Below are positions 47,191 through 56,219 of a stretch of 64,000 nt of DNA, in pieces; positions within the stretch are counted from its first letter, which is position 1; each line of letters opens with the position of its first letter. This stretch comes from Lachnospiraceae bacterium. Lineage in GTDB: Bacteria; Bacillota; Clostridia; Lachnospirales; Lachnospiraceae. The translations under genes and the position numbers were made by a program. The stretch covers positions 248,001 to 312,000 of the forward strand of contig JALCKY010000002.1 in NCBI GenBank assembly GCA_022647575.1, given 5' to 3'. The notes under the pieces were generated by a model, which was not told where the DNA came from, did no database searches, and was given only the letters and a program-made list of their open reading frames with translations.

Positions 47191-48652
47191 ATGCGCTCTC
47201 TGCGGCGCTCCGCTCCGCCTGCCTTGCTTCGGAGCGGTTCAGCTCACGGTAAGTCACAAAAATCACGGCTGCCGAGAAAATGAACGTCAGGATGTCGGAT
47301 ACCGGCATCGACCAGAGCACTCCGTCAAGTCCCATCCGGAGCGGGAGCAGCAGGGCGAACCCGACTCCGAAAACAACCTCCCTCATCATGGACAGTGCCG
47401 TCGACTCTTTTGCCTTGCCCAGCGACTGCAGGAAAATGAAGGCTGCCTTGTTGATGCAGGCAAAGACGATCATGCACAGGTAGATGCGGAAGGATTTGAC
47501 TGCGAAGTCCGTGTAGAAAGTGCTTTCATTTGCCGCGCCGAAAAGATTGATGATGCCGCGCGGAAAGACTTCGACAATGATGAGGGCAATGCCGCCCACG
47601 CAGGCCTCCGCCGTCAGGATTTTCGTAAAGAGAGCCTTTGTACGGTCCGGCCTGCCCGCGCCCACGTTATATCCCACGACCGGAATGCAGCCGGCCGCCA
47701 TGCCGACGACGATGGAAATGACGATCTGGAAGAATTTCATGACGATTCCGATGACCGCCATCGGGATCTGTGCATAATCGACCTGCCCGAAGACCGGATC
47801 CAGTGCTCCGTACTGCCGGATCATGTTGTTGATTGCCGCCATGGAGGCCACCAGCGAAATCTGCGAAAGGAAACTGGTCATGCCGAGCGGCAGGATCTTT
47901 GAAATGACAGCCCGGCTCAGGCGGAAATCCGAACGCTCCATTTTAATGGCCTTCATGTGGAAGAGATACCACAGCGAAAGGAAAGCCGTCAGTGCCTGTC
48001 CCATGATGGTGGCAATGGCCGCTCCTGCCATTCCCATGTGCATCGGGAAAATGAAGACCGGATCCAGGATGATATTCAGGACTGCTCCGGAAAGCGTGGA
48101 GACCATCGCAAACTTCGGGCTGCCGTCCGAGCGGATGATCGGGTTCATCGCCTGTCCGAAAACGTAGAACAGGATGCCGGCGGTGATCCACCAGAAATAT
48201 TCCCTCGCAAACCCGAAAGTCTCCTCGTTGACCCTTCCGCCGAATGCCGTCAGGAGCGGATCCTCCAGCGCAAAGTAAAGCACGGTCAGCAGGATGCCGA
48301 CTCCGAGCGAAAGAACAATGGCATTGGCCACCCCCTTCCTTGCATTTCCCGCCGTCCCGCGTCCCAGGCAGATGCTGACGTACGCGCAGGCGCCGTCGCC
48401 GATCAGGACCGCTGCCGCAAGAGCGATGACCGTCAGAGGAAAGACGACGGTATTTGCCGCATTGCCGTAGGATCCCAGATAGGACGCATTGGAAATGAAG
48501 AGCTGGTCGACGATGTTGTACAGCGCTCCCACCAGCAGGGAAATGATGCAGGGGATGCTGTATTTCCGGATCAGCTTTCCGACTCCTTCCGTCTCCAGGA
48601 AACGGTTGGAGCGGTCTGTTTCTTCTTCCGTGATCTGATTTTCTGCTTCCAT
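47189..48652 (-). CDS. MATE family efflux transporter
   Basis: 487 residues with 12 membrane segments in two halves; NRFLETEGVGKLIRKYSIPCIISLLVGALYN is the typical N-terminal start, and QAMNPIIRSDGSPKFAM the conserved loop. Na+ or H+ driven export of drugs or metabolites; substrate not predictable. GGAG precedes the ATG. Its leader contains a terminator-like hairpin that leaves no room for a separate promoter. Confidence 0.92.
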   Translation of the reverse strand: MEAENQITEEETDRSNRFLETEGVGKLIRKYSIPCIISLLVGALYNIVDQLFISNASYLGSYGNAANTVVFPLTVIALAAAVLIGDGACAYVSICLGRGTAGNARKGVANAIVLSLGVGILLTVLYFALEDPLLTAFGGRVNEETFGFAREYFWWITAGILFYVFGQAMNPIIRSDGSPKFAMVSTLSGAVLNIILDPVFIFPMHMGMAGAAIATIMGQALTAFLSLWYLFHMKAIKMERSDFRLSRAVISKILPLGMTSFLSQISLVASMAAINNMIRQYGALDPVFGQVDYAQIPMAVIGIVMKFFQIVISIVVGMAAGCIPVVGYNVGAGRPDRTKALFTKILTAEACVGGIALIIVEVFPRGIINLFGAANESTFYTDFAVKSFRIYLCMIVFACINKAAFIFLQSLGKAKESTALSMMREVVFGVGFALLLPLRMGLDGVLWSMPVSDILTFIFSAAVIFVTYRELNRSEARQAERSAAESA

Positions 48653-48672
48653 AAGAATCTCCTTTTCTGCAT

Positions 48673-48729
48673 AAAAAAAACAACGGGCAGTGTTATCAAC
48701 CGGATTTACGTGATAAACACTACTCGTTG
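48673..48729 (-). terminator. Terminator-like hairpin in the MATE leader (candidate attenuator)
   Basis: On the minus strand a stem of about 18 pairs (CAACGAGTAGTG... with ...CACTGCCCGTTG) is followed by eight T that end 20 bases before the MATE start codon. A promoter-like pair lies just upstream, so transcripts must cross it to express the exporter. Confidence 0.7.
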
Positions 48730-48755
48730 CTTAATCTTTTTTTACTTTGCGCGTA

Positions 48756-48785
48756 ATTATAGCACGAAGATTTTTAAAATGTAAG
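48756..48785 (-). promoter_or_regulatory. Candidate promoter of the MATE leader
   Basis: CTTACA (48785-48780), 18-base spacer, TATAAT (48761-48756), located after the lysC stop and before the hairpin. Confidence 0.55.
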
Positions 48786-48825
48786 CGGAATTTTCGCCGC
48801 TGCGGAAAAAGATTTCACCAAAGAT

Positions 48826-50037
48826 TTACTCGTCCGCCAGTCCGAACGCCTCGTGGACCGCATTGACCGCACGCTCCGCATCCTTCTCATCGATCAGGAC
48901 CGTAACGCGGATTTCCGAAGTTGAAATCATATTGATGTTGATGTCTGAATTGTAGAGTGCCTCAAACATCTTTGCCGCAACGCCCGGATTGGACATCATG
49001 CCGGCTCCGACGATGGAAAGCTTGGCGATGGACTTCTCGACATCCAGTTTCTTGAACTGCAGCCTCTCCTGGTTCTCGCTCAGGACCTTCAGCGCTTCGT
49101 CTACGTCGTCTTCCGTGCAGGTAAAGGAAATGTCCTTGGTGTCCTCACGGCCGATGGACTGGATGATCACGTCGACATTGATATTGTCCTTTGCCAGAAG
49201 ATCGAACAGCTTGAACGCCACACCTGGCTGATTCTTGAGCCCAATGACGGAAATACGATCCGCACTCTTATCCAGCGCTACGCCGCTGACCAGCATTCTT
49301 TCCACTTTTACATCCTCCTTGACTACTGTGCCTTCCGAATTGTTAAGCGATGATCTGACAACAAGCTTGACGCCGTATTTCTTCGCCATCTCGACCGAGC
49401 GGTTGTGCAGGACTCCCGCACCCAGCGTTGCAAGATCGAGCATTTCATCATAAGTGATTTCTTTGAGCTTCCGTGCGTTCCTGACGATTCTCGGGTCCGC
49501 CGTGTAGACGCCGTCGACATCCGTGTAGATTTCGCAGGTATCGGCATGCAGGGCTGCGGCAAGCGCAACAGCCGTCGTGTCGGAGCCTCCGCGCCCGAGC
49601 GTCGTATAGTCATCGTATTTGTTGACGCCCTGGAAGCCGGTGACCAGTACGATCTTCCGGTCCTCAAGTTCATGCAGGATCCGCTCGCTGTCGATTCTCT
49701 TCAGGCGGGCATTTCCGTACGCGGACGTCGTATGCATCGCGATCTGGAAAGCGTTGAGGGAAATGGCCCTGACTCCGAGCGCGTCCATGGCCATCGCCAT
49801 CAGGGCGACCGAAGTCTGCTCGCCGGTCGTCATCAGCATGTCCAGTTCCCTTTTCGGCGGTCTTGGGTTGATCAGTTTTGCAAGGCTGATCAGCTCATCT
49901 GTCGATTTTCCCATGGCTGAGAGCACGACGACGACATCGTTGCCTTTCTGATAGTCCTCGATGCAGCGTTTCGCCACGTTCATGATTCGTTCCGGAGTGC
50001 CGACTGAAGTGCCTCCGAATTTCTTTACTACGATCAT
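48826..50037 (-). CDS. lysC: Aspartate kinase
   Basis: 403 residues: VKKFGGTSVGTPERI, FQGVNKYDDYTTLGRGGSDTTAVALA, and two C-terminal ACT domains (ISVIGLKNQPGVAFKLF, LSIVGAGMMSNPGVAAKMFEAL). First step of the Lys/Thr/Met pathway; ACT domains imply feedback control. Third gene of prfB-apgM-lysC. Confidence 0.95.
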   Translation of the reverse strand: MIVVKKFGGTSVGTPERIMNVAKRCIEDYQKGNDVVVVLSAMGKSTDELISLAKLINPRPPKRELDMLMTTGEQTSVALMAMAMDALGVRAISLNAFQIAMHTTSAYGNARLKRIDSERILHELEDRKIVLVTGFQGVNKYDDYTTLGRGGSDTTAVALAAALHADTCEIYTDVDGVYTADPRIVRNARKLKEITYDEMLDLATLGAGVLHNRSVEMAKKYGVKLVVRSSLNNSEGTVVKEDVKVERMLVSGVALDKSADRISVIGLKNQPGVAFKLFDLLAKDNINVDVIIQSIGREDTKDISFTCTEDDVDEALKVLSENQERLQFKKLDVEKSIAKLSIVGAGMMSNPGVAAKMFEALYNSDININMISTSEIRVTVLIDEKDAERAVNAVHEAFGLADE

Positions 50038-50065
50038 AGGCTTCTTCTCCTTTTGAAGGCGAGGT

Positions 50066-51262
50066 TCATTTCTCGAATAAATGCTTCATCATGTTCGGAC
50101 CGGCGCCGATGTCGTTTCCGCTCAGCCGTCCTTCTTTCTCATTGTATTTCCAGCTGTGTTCCTCCGGTGCCGTGCTGTCATAGAGAAGATACGGCACAGG
50201 ATCCGATGTATGCGTACGGACCCGGATCGGTGTCGGATGATCCGGCAGTACGGCAATGCGATACGGTTCCCCGGAAGCATCCATCTTTTCTTTCACGATC
50301 CGGATGACGCGGCTGTCCAGGTTTTCGATTGCCTTCACCTTTTTCTCGACGCTTCCCTGATGACCCATTTCATCCGGAGCCTCGACATGGATGTAGGCGA
50401 AATCATATCCCCTGTTCAGGAGTGCATCCACAGCTGCTTCTGCCTTGCCCTCATAATTGGTTTCCAGTCCGCCGGTTGCGCCCTCGACCCTGACGATGTC
50501 CATTTCGGTTCCGACGCCCAGGCCTTTCAGCAGATCGACGGCTGAAATCATGACGCCCTTCTTCCCGTATTTTTTCTCAAAGGAAGAAAGCTGCGGCTTC
50601 GTGCCGGCTCCCCAGAACCAGAAGCAGTTCGCCGGGTTGAGGCCTTTCTTTTTCCGCTCAATGTTGATCGGATGATTCTTCAGCACTTCATTGGAATGCT
50701 TCATCATCGAAAGGAACGGTTCGGGCGGAAGGTACGGCCCGATGACCTCTCCCAGATGATCGTGCGGCTGCGACAAATCGACTGACTTGCCGTTGCTCCA
50801 GATCAGGCAGTGGCGGTAGGCCGTTCCCGGATAAAACTGAAACTCGTCATTCTCGATTCCCCTGACTGCTTCCTTCAGAAGAACCGTGGAAGTCTCCGTA
50901 TCGATTTCACTGGAGCTGTGGTCGAGGATCGTCTTCTTCTCAAACGGCTCCGCGTCATCCAGTGTCACGATGTTGACCCGGTAGGAAACATCCGTATCCT
51001 TCATCGGAACCCCGATGGAAAGCGCCTCCAGCGGAGATCTCCCCGAATAGTACTGTTTCGGATCGTAGCCCAGGACGGAGAGGTTCGCGGTGTCGGAACC
51101 CGGCTTCATTCCCTGCGGAATCGTATGGACGATTCCTATTTCCCCGTGTTTTGCCAATTCATCCATGGCCGGAGTTGCGGCATATTCCAGAGGTGTCCTG
51201 TTTCCGAGCGATTCAATCGGCTCGTCAGCCATGCCGTCCCCGAGTACGAGTACATATTTCAT
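50066..51262 (-). CDS. Archaeal-type cofactor-independent phosphoglycerate mutase family protein, possible homoserine kinase analog
   Basis: 398 residues of the COG3635 alkaline-phosphatase superfamily: VLVLGDGMADEPIESLG, GSDTANLSVLGYDP (Ser nucleophile-type metal site) and HVEAPDEMGHQG with LPDHPTPI. In annotation practice this family is either apgM or a predicted functional analog of homoserine kinase. Direct placement before lysC favours the second role. Start at 51262 (ATGA with prfB). Confidence 0.75.
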   Translation of the reverse strand: MKYVLVLGDGMADEPIESLGNRTPLEYAATPAMDELAKHGEIGIVHTIPQGMKPGSDTANLSVLGYDPKQYYSGRSPLEALSIGVPMKDTDVSYRVNIVTLDDAEPFEKKTILDHSSSEIDTETSTVLLKEAVRGIENDEFQFYPGTAYRHCLIWSNGKSVDLSQPHDHLGEVIGPYLPPEPFLSMMKHSNEVLKNHPINIERKKKGLNPANCFWFWGAGTKPQLSSFEKKYGKKGVMISAVDLLKGLGVGTEMDIVRVEGATGGLETNYEGKAEAAVDALLNRGYDFAYIHVEAPDEMGHQGSVEKKVKAIENLDSRVIRIVKEKMDASGEPYRIAVLPDHPTPIRVRTHTSDPVPYLLYDSTAPEEHSWKYNEKEGRLSGNDIGAGPNMMKHLFEK

Positions 51263-52384
51263 GATTTCTTTTCCTTCTCCTTCAGAGCCAGCCATTTCAG
51301 ATAAGCATTGATGTACGGATCAATCCAGCCGTCCAGTACCTTCTGTGCATTTGCCTGCTCTTCACCCGTCCTTAAATCCTTGATCAGCTGATAAGGCTGC
51401 AGGAAATAAGACCGGATCTGATTGCCCCATGCAATTTCCGTCACATTTCCGCGGATATCGGAAAGCTTCTCCGCGTTCTGTTCCTGTTTCAGCATGAAGA
51501 GCTTGATTTTCAGTTCTTCGAACGCCTTGTCCTTGTTCTGGAACTGGGAGCGTTCGTTCTGGCACGTAACGACAATGCCGGTCGGGAAATGCGTGATGCG
51601 GATGGCCGATGACGTCTTGTTGATGTGCTGGCCGCCGGCGCCCGACGAACGGTAGGTATCGATGCGGATATCTTTCGGATCAATATCGATGTCGAGATCT
51701 TCCTGGATATCCGGCATGACTTCGCAGGCAGAGAAAGAGGTCTGCCGCTTGCCGTTTGCATTGAACGGGGAAATACGGACCAGCCTGTGGACGCCGTGTT
51801 CGGATTTCAGCATTCCGTAGGCATTGACTCCGTTGACCTGGAAGGTCACGGACTTCAGGCCGGCTTCATCGCCTTCCAGAAGATCGAGGACTTCGACGGT
51901 ATAGCCGTGGGATTCCGCCCATCTGGTATACATGCGGTAAAGCATGTTCGTCCAGTCCATCGCTTCGGTTCCGCCGGTGCCCGCATGAAGCGTCATGATG
52001 GCATTGCAGCCGTCATATTCACCGGAAAGAAGCGTGCGGATGCGGGTGCTTTCAAAGTGCTGCCGGAAAGTGCTCATCATTTCCTGAGCCTCCGGAATAT
52101 ACGAAGCATCCGGCTCCTCATTAGCCATGTCAATCAGCGTCTCGAGATCTTCCTTCTCCGAGACGAGCCTGCTGTAATTGGAAATATCTTCCTTCAGTGC
52201 GCCGAGCGTCTTCATTTTCTCCTGAGCTTTCTCAGGATTGTCCCAGATTCCCGGCTCTTCCATTTCTTTATTTAATTCCTGGATCCGCTTCTCTTTTGAA
52301 GCGATGTCAAAGTGAATCCCTCATTTCAACTAATGGCTCCGTGTACGAACTGAGCTCGTACTTAATCGGCTCTAACTCGACCAT
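51259..52384 (-). CDS. prfB: Peptide chain release factor 2, with programmed +1 frameshift
   Basis: The first 25 codons (52384-52310, MVELEPIKYELSSY...) end at CTT TGA C; the main frame (52308-51259) continues with DIASKEKRIQELN. This is the canonical RF2 autoregulatory frameshift, with AGGGA a few bases upstream as a stimulatory anti-SD pairing. The main part shows GGTEAMDW, RSSGAGGQHINKTSSAIR (GGQ) and the tripeptide region of RF2. About 374 residues when joined. Confidence 0.95.
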
Positions 52385-52411
52385 CGTCTCACCCTCTTTC
52401 ATATGTGTACA

Positions 52412-52459
52412 GCTGTCAGAAAATTATCCCATACATAATAACCGAAAAAAACTGACAGC
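52412..52459. repeat. Short inverted repeat around the prfB upstream region
   Basis: GCTGTCAG (52412-52419) and CTGACAGC (52452-52459) are perfect inverted copies flanking 32 AT-rich bases that include a GGATAAT-like -10 on the minus strand. Could be an operator or the ends of a small relict element. Confidence 0.45.
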
Positions 52460-52475
52460 GCAAGGGGAAAACCGA

Positions 52476-52543
52476 AGAACCGCGGGGACGGGGGTGGTGG
52501 TTCCATCAGCTGATGGAACCACCACCCCCGTCCCCGCGGTTCT
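52476..52543. repeat. Perfect 68-bp REP palindrome at the addA stop
   Basis: Two 34-base arms are exactly complementary with no loop (centre CAG/CTG). It consists of two REP half-units (GAACCGCGGGGACGG type). Its edge lies on the addA stop codon (52543-52545). Probably stops addA transcription and shields prfB. Confidence 0.92.
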
Positions 52544-55500
52544 CAAAGAATAATTTCCCGGCCCATGGCAAATGACCAGATGATTTTCTGCCTGACCGGC
52601 ATCCCGGTCGCCTTGTTCAGTGCTTCCGCGTAGGCATCCAGCTGAATTTTATAGCGCCGGATGAGTTCCTCAGCGGAATGGGTAAGATCCGTTTTGTAAT
52701 CGACGAGCACGATGCCGCCGTCTTCCTCAAAGAAAGCATCAATGATTCCCTGCACAAGGACTTTTTCTTCCGAAGTCCAGGCCGGGTCGATCCGGTCGGC
52801 CGTCACTTCCATCACAAATGGCTGCTCGCGGCGCAGCGTGCCGTTCTTCTGGGCTGCCGCCATCCGCCGGCCGAGCGGGCTTCCCGCAAATTTCCGGATA
52901 TCCGCAGGATTGATGCAGGCCGCTTCCTCCGGCGTCAGCCACTTCTTCCCGGTGCAGGCTGCCAGCTGGGCAGGGAAATCATCCGGTTCCGCATCTTCCG
53001 GATAGACCAGTCTTGAAAGGAACCGGTGGTAAGCTGTTCCGCGGTCAGAACCGGTCATCGCCGTTTTCTCTTCACCCTTTTTCATGAATTCCGGCACCAG
53101 CGGAATGATATCCGGTTCCGTATACTTTTCCCAGGTGCCGTCCTCTTCCTCGATTTCCGCCTTTTTCAGGTCGGAAACCGAAACCTTGACCGGAATGTCC
53201 CGGCGTTCCGTATAGGGATAGGAATACGAGAAGCGTTCCCCGATGACCCGTCTTGCATCGGCATCCGTCACCCGGTCCGGGTTCCATTCCCTCAGACTAA
53301 GAAGAATGTCTTCCTTCTGACTGCCCGTCCGGATTTCCGTGCCCAGAAGCCCCGACGGATTCACCGGCATCATGACGACCGGATAAACAATCTTCCCGGC
53401 TCTTTCATTTTCCGCAAGGAGATTGTCTGCCGCCGGAAGGATCCAGTCCCAGACATTGGAGGCCCCGAGAATGGAGCCGTAGGGAAGATGTCCGTTCTTT
53501 TCCGGTTCAATCCGTTTCTCCGCAATCTTCCCGTCATTCTTTACGATGCCGCACAGAATCAGCTTCAGCTTGGCGCGGGTCAGGGCTACGTAAAGCACGC
53601 GCAGTTCTTCGCCGACCGCTTCTTCCAGAAGTTTCTGGCGGACAGAAAGCCTCTTCAATGTCGGATATTTGATCCGTTTCTCAAAGTCCACGTAGGCAGA
53701 AGCAAATCCGAAGTCCGGATGGATCAGGACATCGCCGTTCAGATCCTGCCGGTTGAAGCCTTTGGAAAATCCGGCCGCAAAAACAACCGGGTATTCGAGT
53801 CCCTTGCTTTTATGGATGCTGATGATCCGCACCGTGTCCTCATTTTCACCGAGGGCGGACGCTTCGCCGAAATCGACATCGTATTTCTGCATTTTCCGGA
53901 TGTAGCGGATGAAATTGAAAAGGCCGATGTAGCTTGTCGATTCATAGGAGATTGCCTTTTCAATCAGCATGCGCACATTGGCCGATCTCTGCGCACCGCC
54001 CGGAAGCGCGGAAATGTAATCGCCGAATCCGGTCCCGGTGACGACCTTCGAAATGAGCTCGTGCAGCGGCGTATAGGCAGCCGCTTCCCGGTATTCCGAA
54101 AGCGCCGTGAAAAATGAAGCCAGTTTTTCTTTCAGTTTTTCATCTTCTCCGTACTTCGCATAGCGCTTTGCGCAGCCTTCCAGGTCCGCCGGCGCCTTCT
54201 CATCTTCCGGAACCTTCTGACTCCGGATGCGGGAAAGTTCATCCGCAGAAAGACCGACCATGGCGGAACGCAGGACCGAAGCCAGAGGAATGTCCTGTTT
54301 CGGATTGTCGATGACCGACAGATAATTCAGGACGGTCACGACTTCCGGTGCCGTGAAATAACCCGTCCGTGCGGTACTGAAAGAAGGGATCCCCCTCTCG
54401 GCGAAAATGCGCGCAAACGGTTCCGCCCATCCCTCCATCGTGCGGAGAAGAATGACGATATCGTGATAGGCGACCGGTCTCATTTCCCCGGTCTCTTCGT
54501 CCCTGATGGTTTCTCTGCCGACCATCGCGGCAATCCGTTCCGCAACAGCCCGGGCTTCCAGCTCCCTCTGTGCTGCTGCCCTCGTGTCCTGCAGAACGCT
54601 TCCCCCGTCGGAAAGCTCCTCATCGGTAAAGACCGTCATGATTTCAACATCCTTGTCCAGTCCGCCTTCGGAAGCATTTCCCATGACGTCGTCGCTGGAG
54701 AGGGCCGCCCGGTCATCGTATTCGACACCTCCGATTTCGCGTCTCATCAGCTGGCTGAAAAGGCCGTTCACTGTCTCAATGATTTCATGGCGCGAACGGA
54801 AATTCTTATGCAGGTCGATCCGCATGCCGCCGTCATTGTTTTCATAGCGGCGGAACTTTTCCATGAAAAGATCCGGGCGTGCCTGACGGAAGCTGTAGAT
54901 GCTCTGCTTCACATCGCCCACGCAGAAATAATTATCTTCTCCGTCTTCGATGCGGCTCACTGCCGTCAGGATTTCTTCCTGCAGGTAATTGCTGTCCTGA
55001 TACTCATCGATCATGACCGTGCGGAACCGCTCCGCAAGTTCCTTCGCGGCCGGCGTGCGTTCCCCGTCCCTGCGCAGGATATCCAGTGCGAAATGTTCCA
55101 GATCCGAAAAGTCAACGATGTTCTTTTTCCGCTTCTCTTCCGCAAATGCTTTCATGAAGCGTCCGGTCAGTTCGATCAGCATGTCCATGGGAGCCGCGCT
55201 CTTCTTCTGAAATTCCGCAGCCAGCTCCGGGGCGATCGGGAAGCAGCTGTTTCTCAGTTCATCCGCAATGCCGGCAATCTTATCCCGGTTTGCCATATAC
55301 TGGTCTTTGAGATCTTTGCTCTCGTCTTTCGCCAGCCTTGCACCCGAAAGATTCGGCTTGGAGAACCCGGAGGTAAGCTGAAAGCGCTTTCCGTAGTCAT
55401 CGCCCGCCTGATCCATTTCCGTAAAAAAGGAAAGATAGGCGGCATAGTCTTCCAGGTATTTTCCGTGAGGCCCTGCAGGCTCCTCAAGGATGGCGCCGTT

Positions 55501-56205
55501 CTTCTTAAGAAGAAGGAGTGCCCGCCCGATCAGGTCGTCTGCATTTCTCCACAGTTCCTTCATCCATGATGCACGGCTGATTTCGCCGGAAGCCTCCGAA
55601 GCATTGTCGCTGCGGCACTTCTCCAGCCATTTTTCCGGGTAGGGATTGCTCACGGCTGCACTGTAGGCTCTGAGGATGAGGTCTTCCATATTCTTTTCGG
55701 ATTTTCCCGTCGCGAAGGTCTCGACAAAAGAACGGAATTTCTCATGGAATTCCGGATCTTCCCCGGCATAAGCCTCTTCCAGTACCCCGGCCAGGACATC
55801 CGATTTGATCAGTTCATCTTCGCCTTCCTCCGCGATGCGGAAGCCGGGATCGAGGTCGATCCGTCCGACATAGCTGCGGACGACAAATGCGCAGAAGCCG
55901 TCGATGGTCGTAATCTGGGCATTGTGAATCAGCGTCATCTGCCGCTGCAGATGGTCGCTGTCCGGATCTTCTTCCAGGGCTTCCGCAATCCGGTCGCCGA
56001 TGCGCCGCTTCATTTCCGCGGCAGCCGCCCGGGTAAAGGTCACGATCAGGAAATCATCAATGTCCGCCGGATTCTTCGGATCGGTAAGAAGGTTCAGAAT
56101 GCGCGCAACCAGCACGGCCGTCTTTCCTGATCCGGCTGCCGCGCTGACGAGAAGATTCCGTCCTCTCGTTTCGATTACCTTCTTCTGATCATCTGTCCAT
56201 TTCAT
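52543..56205 (-). CDS. addA: ATP-dependent helicase/nuclease subunit A
   Basis: About 1220 residues: UvrD-like helicase with SAAAGSGKTAVL (Walker A), FTRAAAAEMKRRI, DEYQDSNYLQ (Walker B) and a C-terminal nuclease motif GIVLVDYKTDLTH...QLDAYAEAL. Forms the AddAB complex that processes double-strand ends. The ATG at 56205 has AGGAAG upstream; a GTG at 56223 overlaps addB. Confidence 0.96.
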   Translation of the reverse strand: MKWTDDQKKVIETRGRNLLVSAAAGSGKTAVLVARILNLLTDPKNPADIDDFLIVTFTRAAAAEMKRRIGDRIAEALEEDPDSDHLQRQMTLIHNAQITTIDGFCAFVVRSYVGRIDLDPGFRIAEEGEDELIKSDVLAGVLEEAYAGEDPEFHEKFRSFVETFATGKSEKNMEDLILRAYSAAVSNPYPEKWLEKCRSDNASEASGEISRASWMKELWRNADDLIGRALLLLKKNGAILEEPAGPHGKYLEDYAAYLSFFTEMDQAGDDYGKRFQLTSGFSKPNLSGARLAKDESKDLKDQYMANRDKIAGIADELRNSCFPIAPELAAEFQKKSAAPMDMLIELTGRFMKAFAEEKRKKNIVDFSDLEHFALDILRRDGERTPAAKELAERFRTVMIDEYQDSNYLQEEILTAVSRIEDGEDNYFCVGDVKQSIYSFRQARPDLFMEKFRRYENNDGGMRIDLHKNFRSRHEIIETVNGLFSQLMRREIGGVEYDDRAALSSDDVMGNASEGGLDKDVEIMTVFTDEELSDGGSVLQDTRAAAQRELEARAVAERIAAMVGRETIRDEETGEMRPVAYHDIVILLRTMEGWAEPFARIFAERGIPSFSTARTGYFTAPEVVTVLNYLSVIDNPKQDIPLASVLRSAMVGLSADELSRIRSQKVPEDEKAPADLEGCAKRYAKYGEDEKLKEKLASFFTALSEYREAAAYTPLHELISKVVTGTGFGDYISALPGGAQRSANVRMLIEKAISYESTSYIGLFNFIRYIRKMQKYDVDFGEASALGENEDTVRIISIHKSKGLEYPVVFAAGFSKGFNRQDLNGDVLIHPDFGFASAYVDFEKRIKYPTLKRLSVRQKLLEEAVGEELRVLYVALTRAKLKLILCGIVKNDGKIAEKRIEPEKNGHLPYGSILGASNVWDWILPAADNLLAENERAGKIVYPVVMMPVNPSGLLGTEIRTGSQKEDILLSLREWNPDRVTDADARRVIGERFSYSYPYTERRDIPVKVSVSDLKKAEIEEEDGTWEKYTEPDIIPLVPEFMKKGEEKTAMTGSDRGTAYHRFLSRLVYPEDAEPDDFPAQLAACTGKKWLTPEEAACINPADIRKFAGSPLGRRMAAAQKNGTLRREQPFVMEVTADRIDPAWTSEEKVLVQGIIDAFFEEDGGIVLVDYKTDLTHSAEELIRRYKIQLDAYAEALNKATGMPVRQKIIWSFAMGREIIL

Positions 56206-56219
56206 GTCTGCTGTCTTCC

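Noticed and set aside
48700-48730. Leader peptide GTG TTT ATC ACG TAA in the MATE attenuator
   Set aside because: Four codons with no ribosome binding site; recorded only as a possibility.
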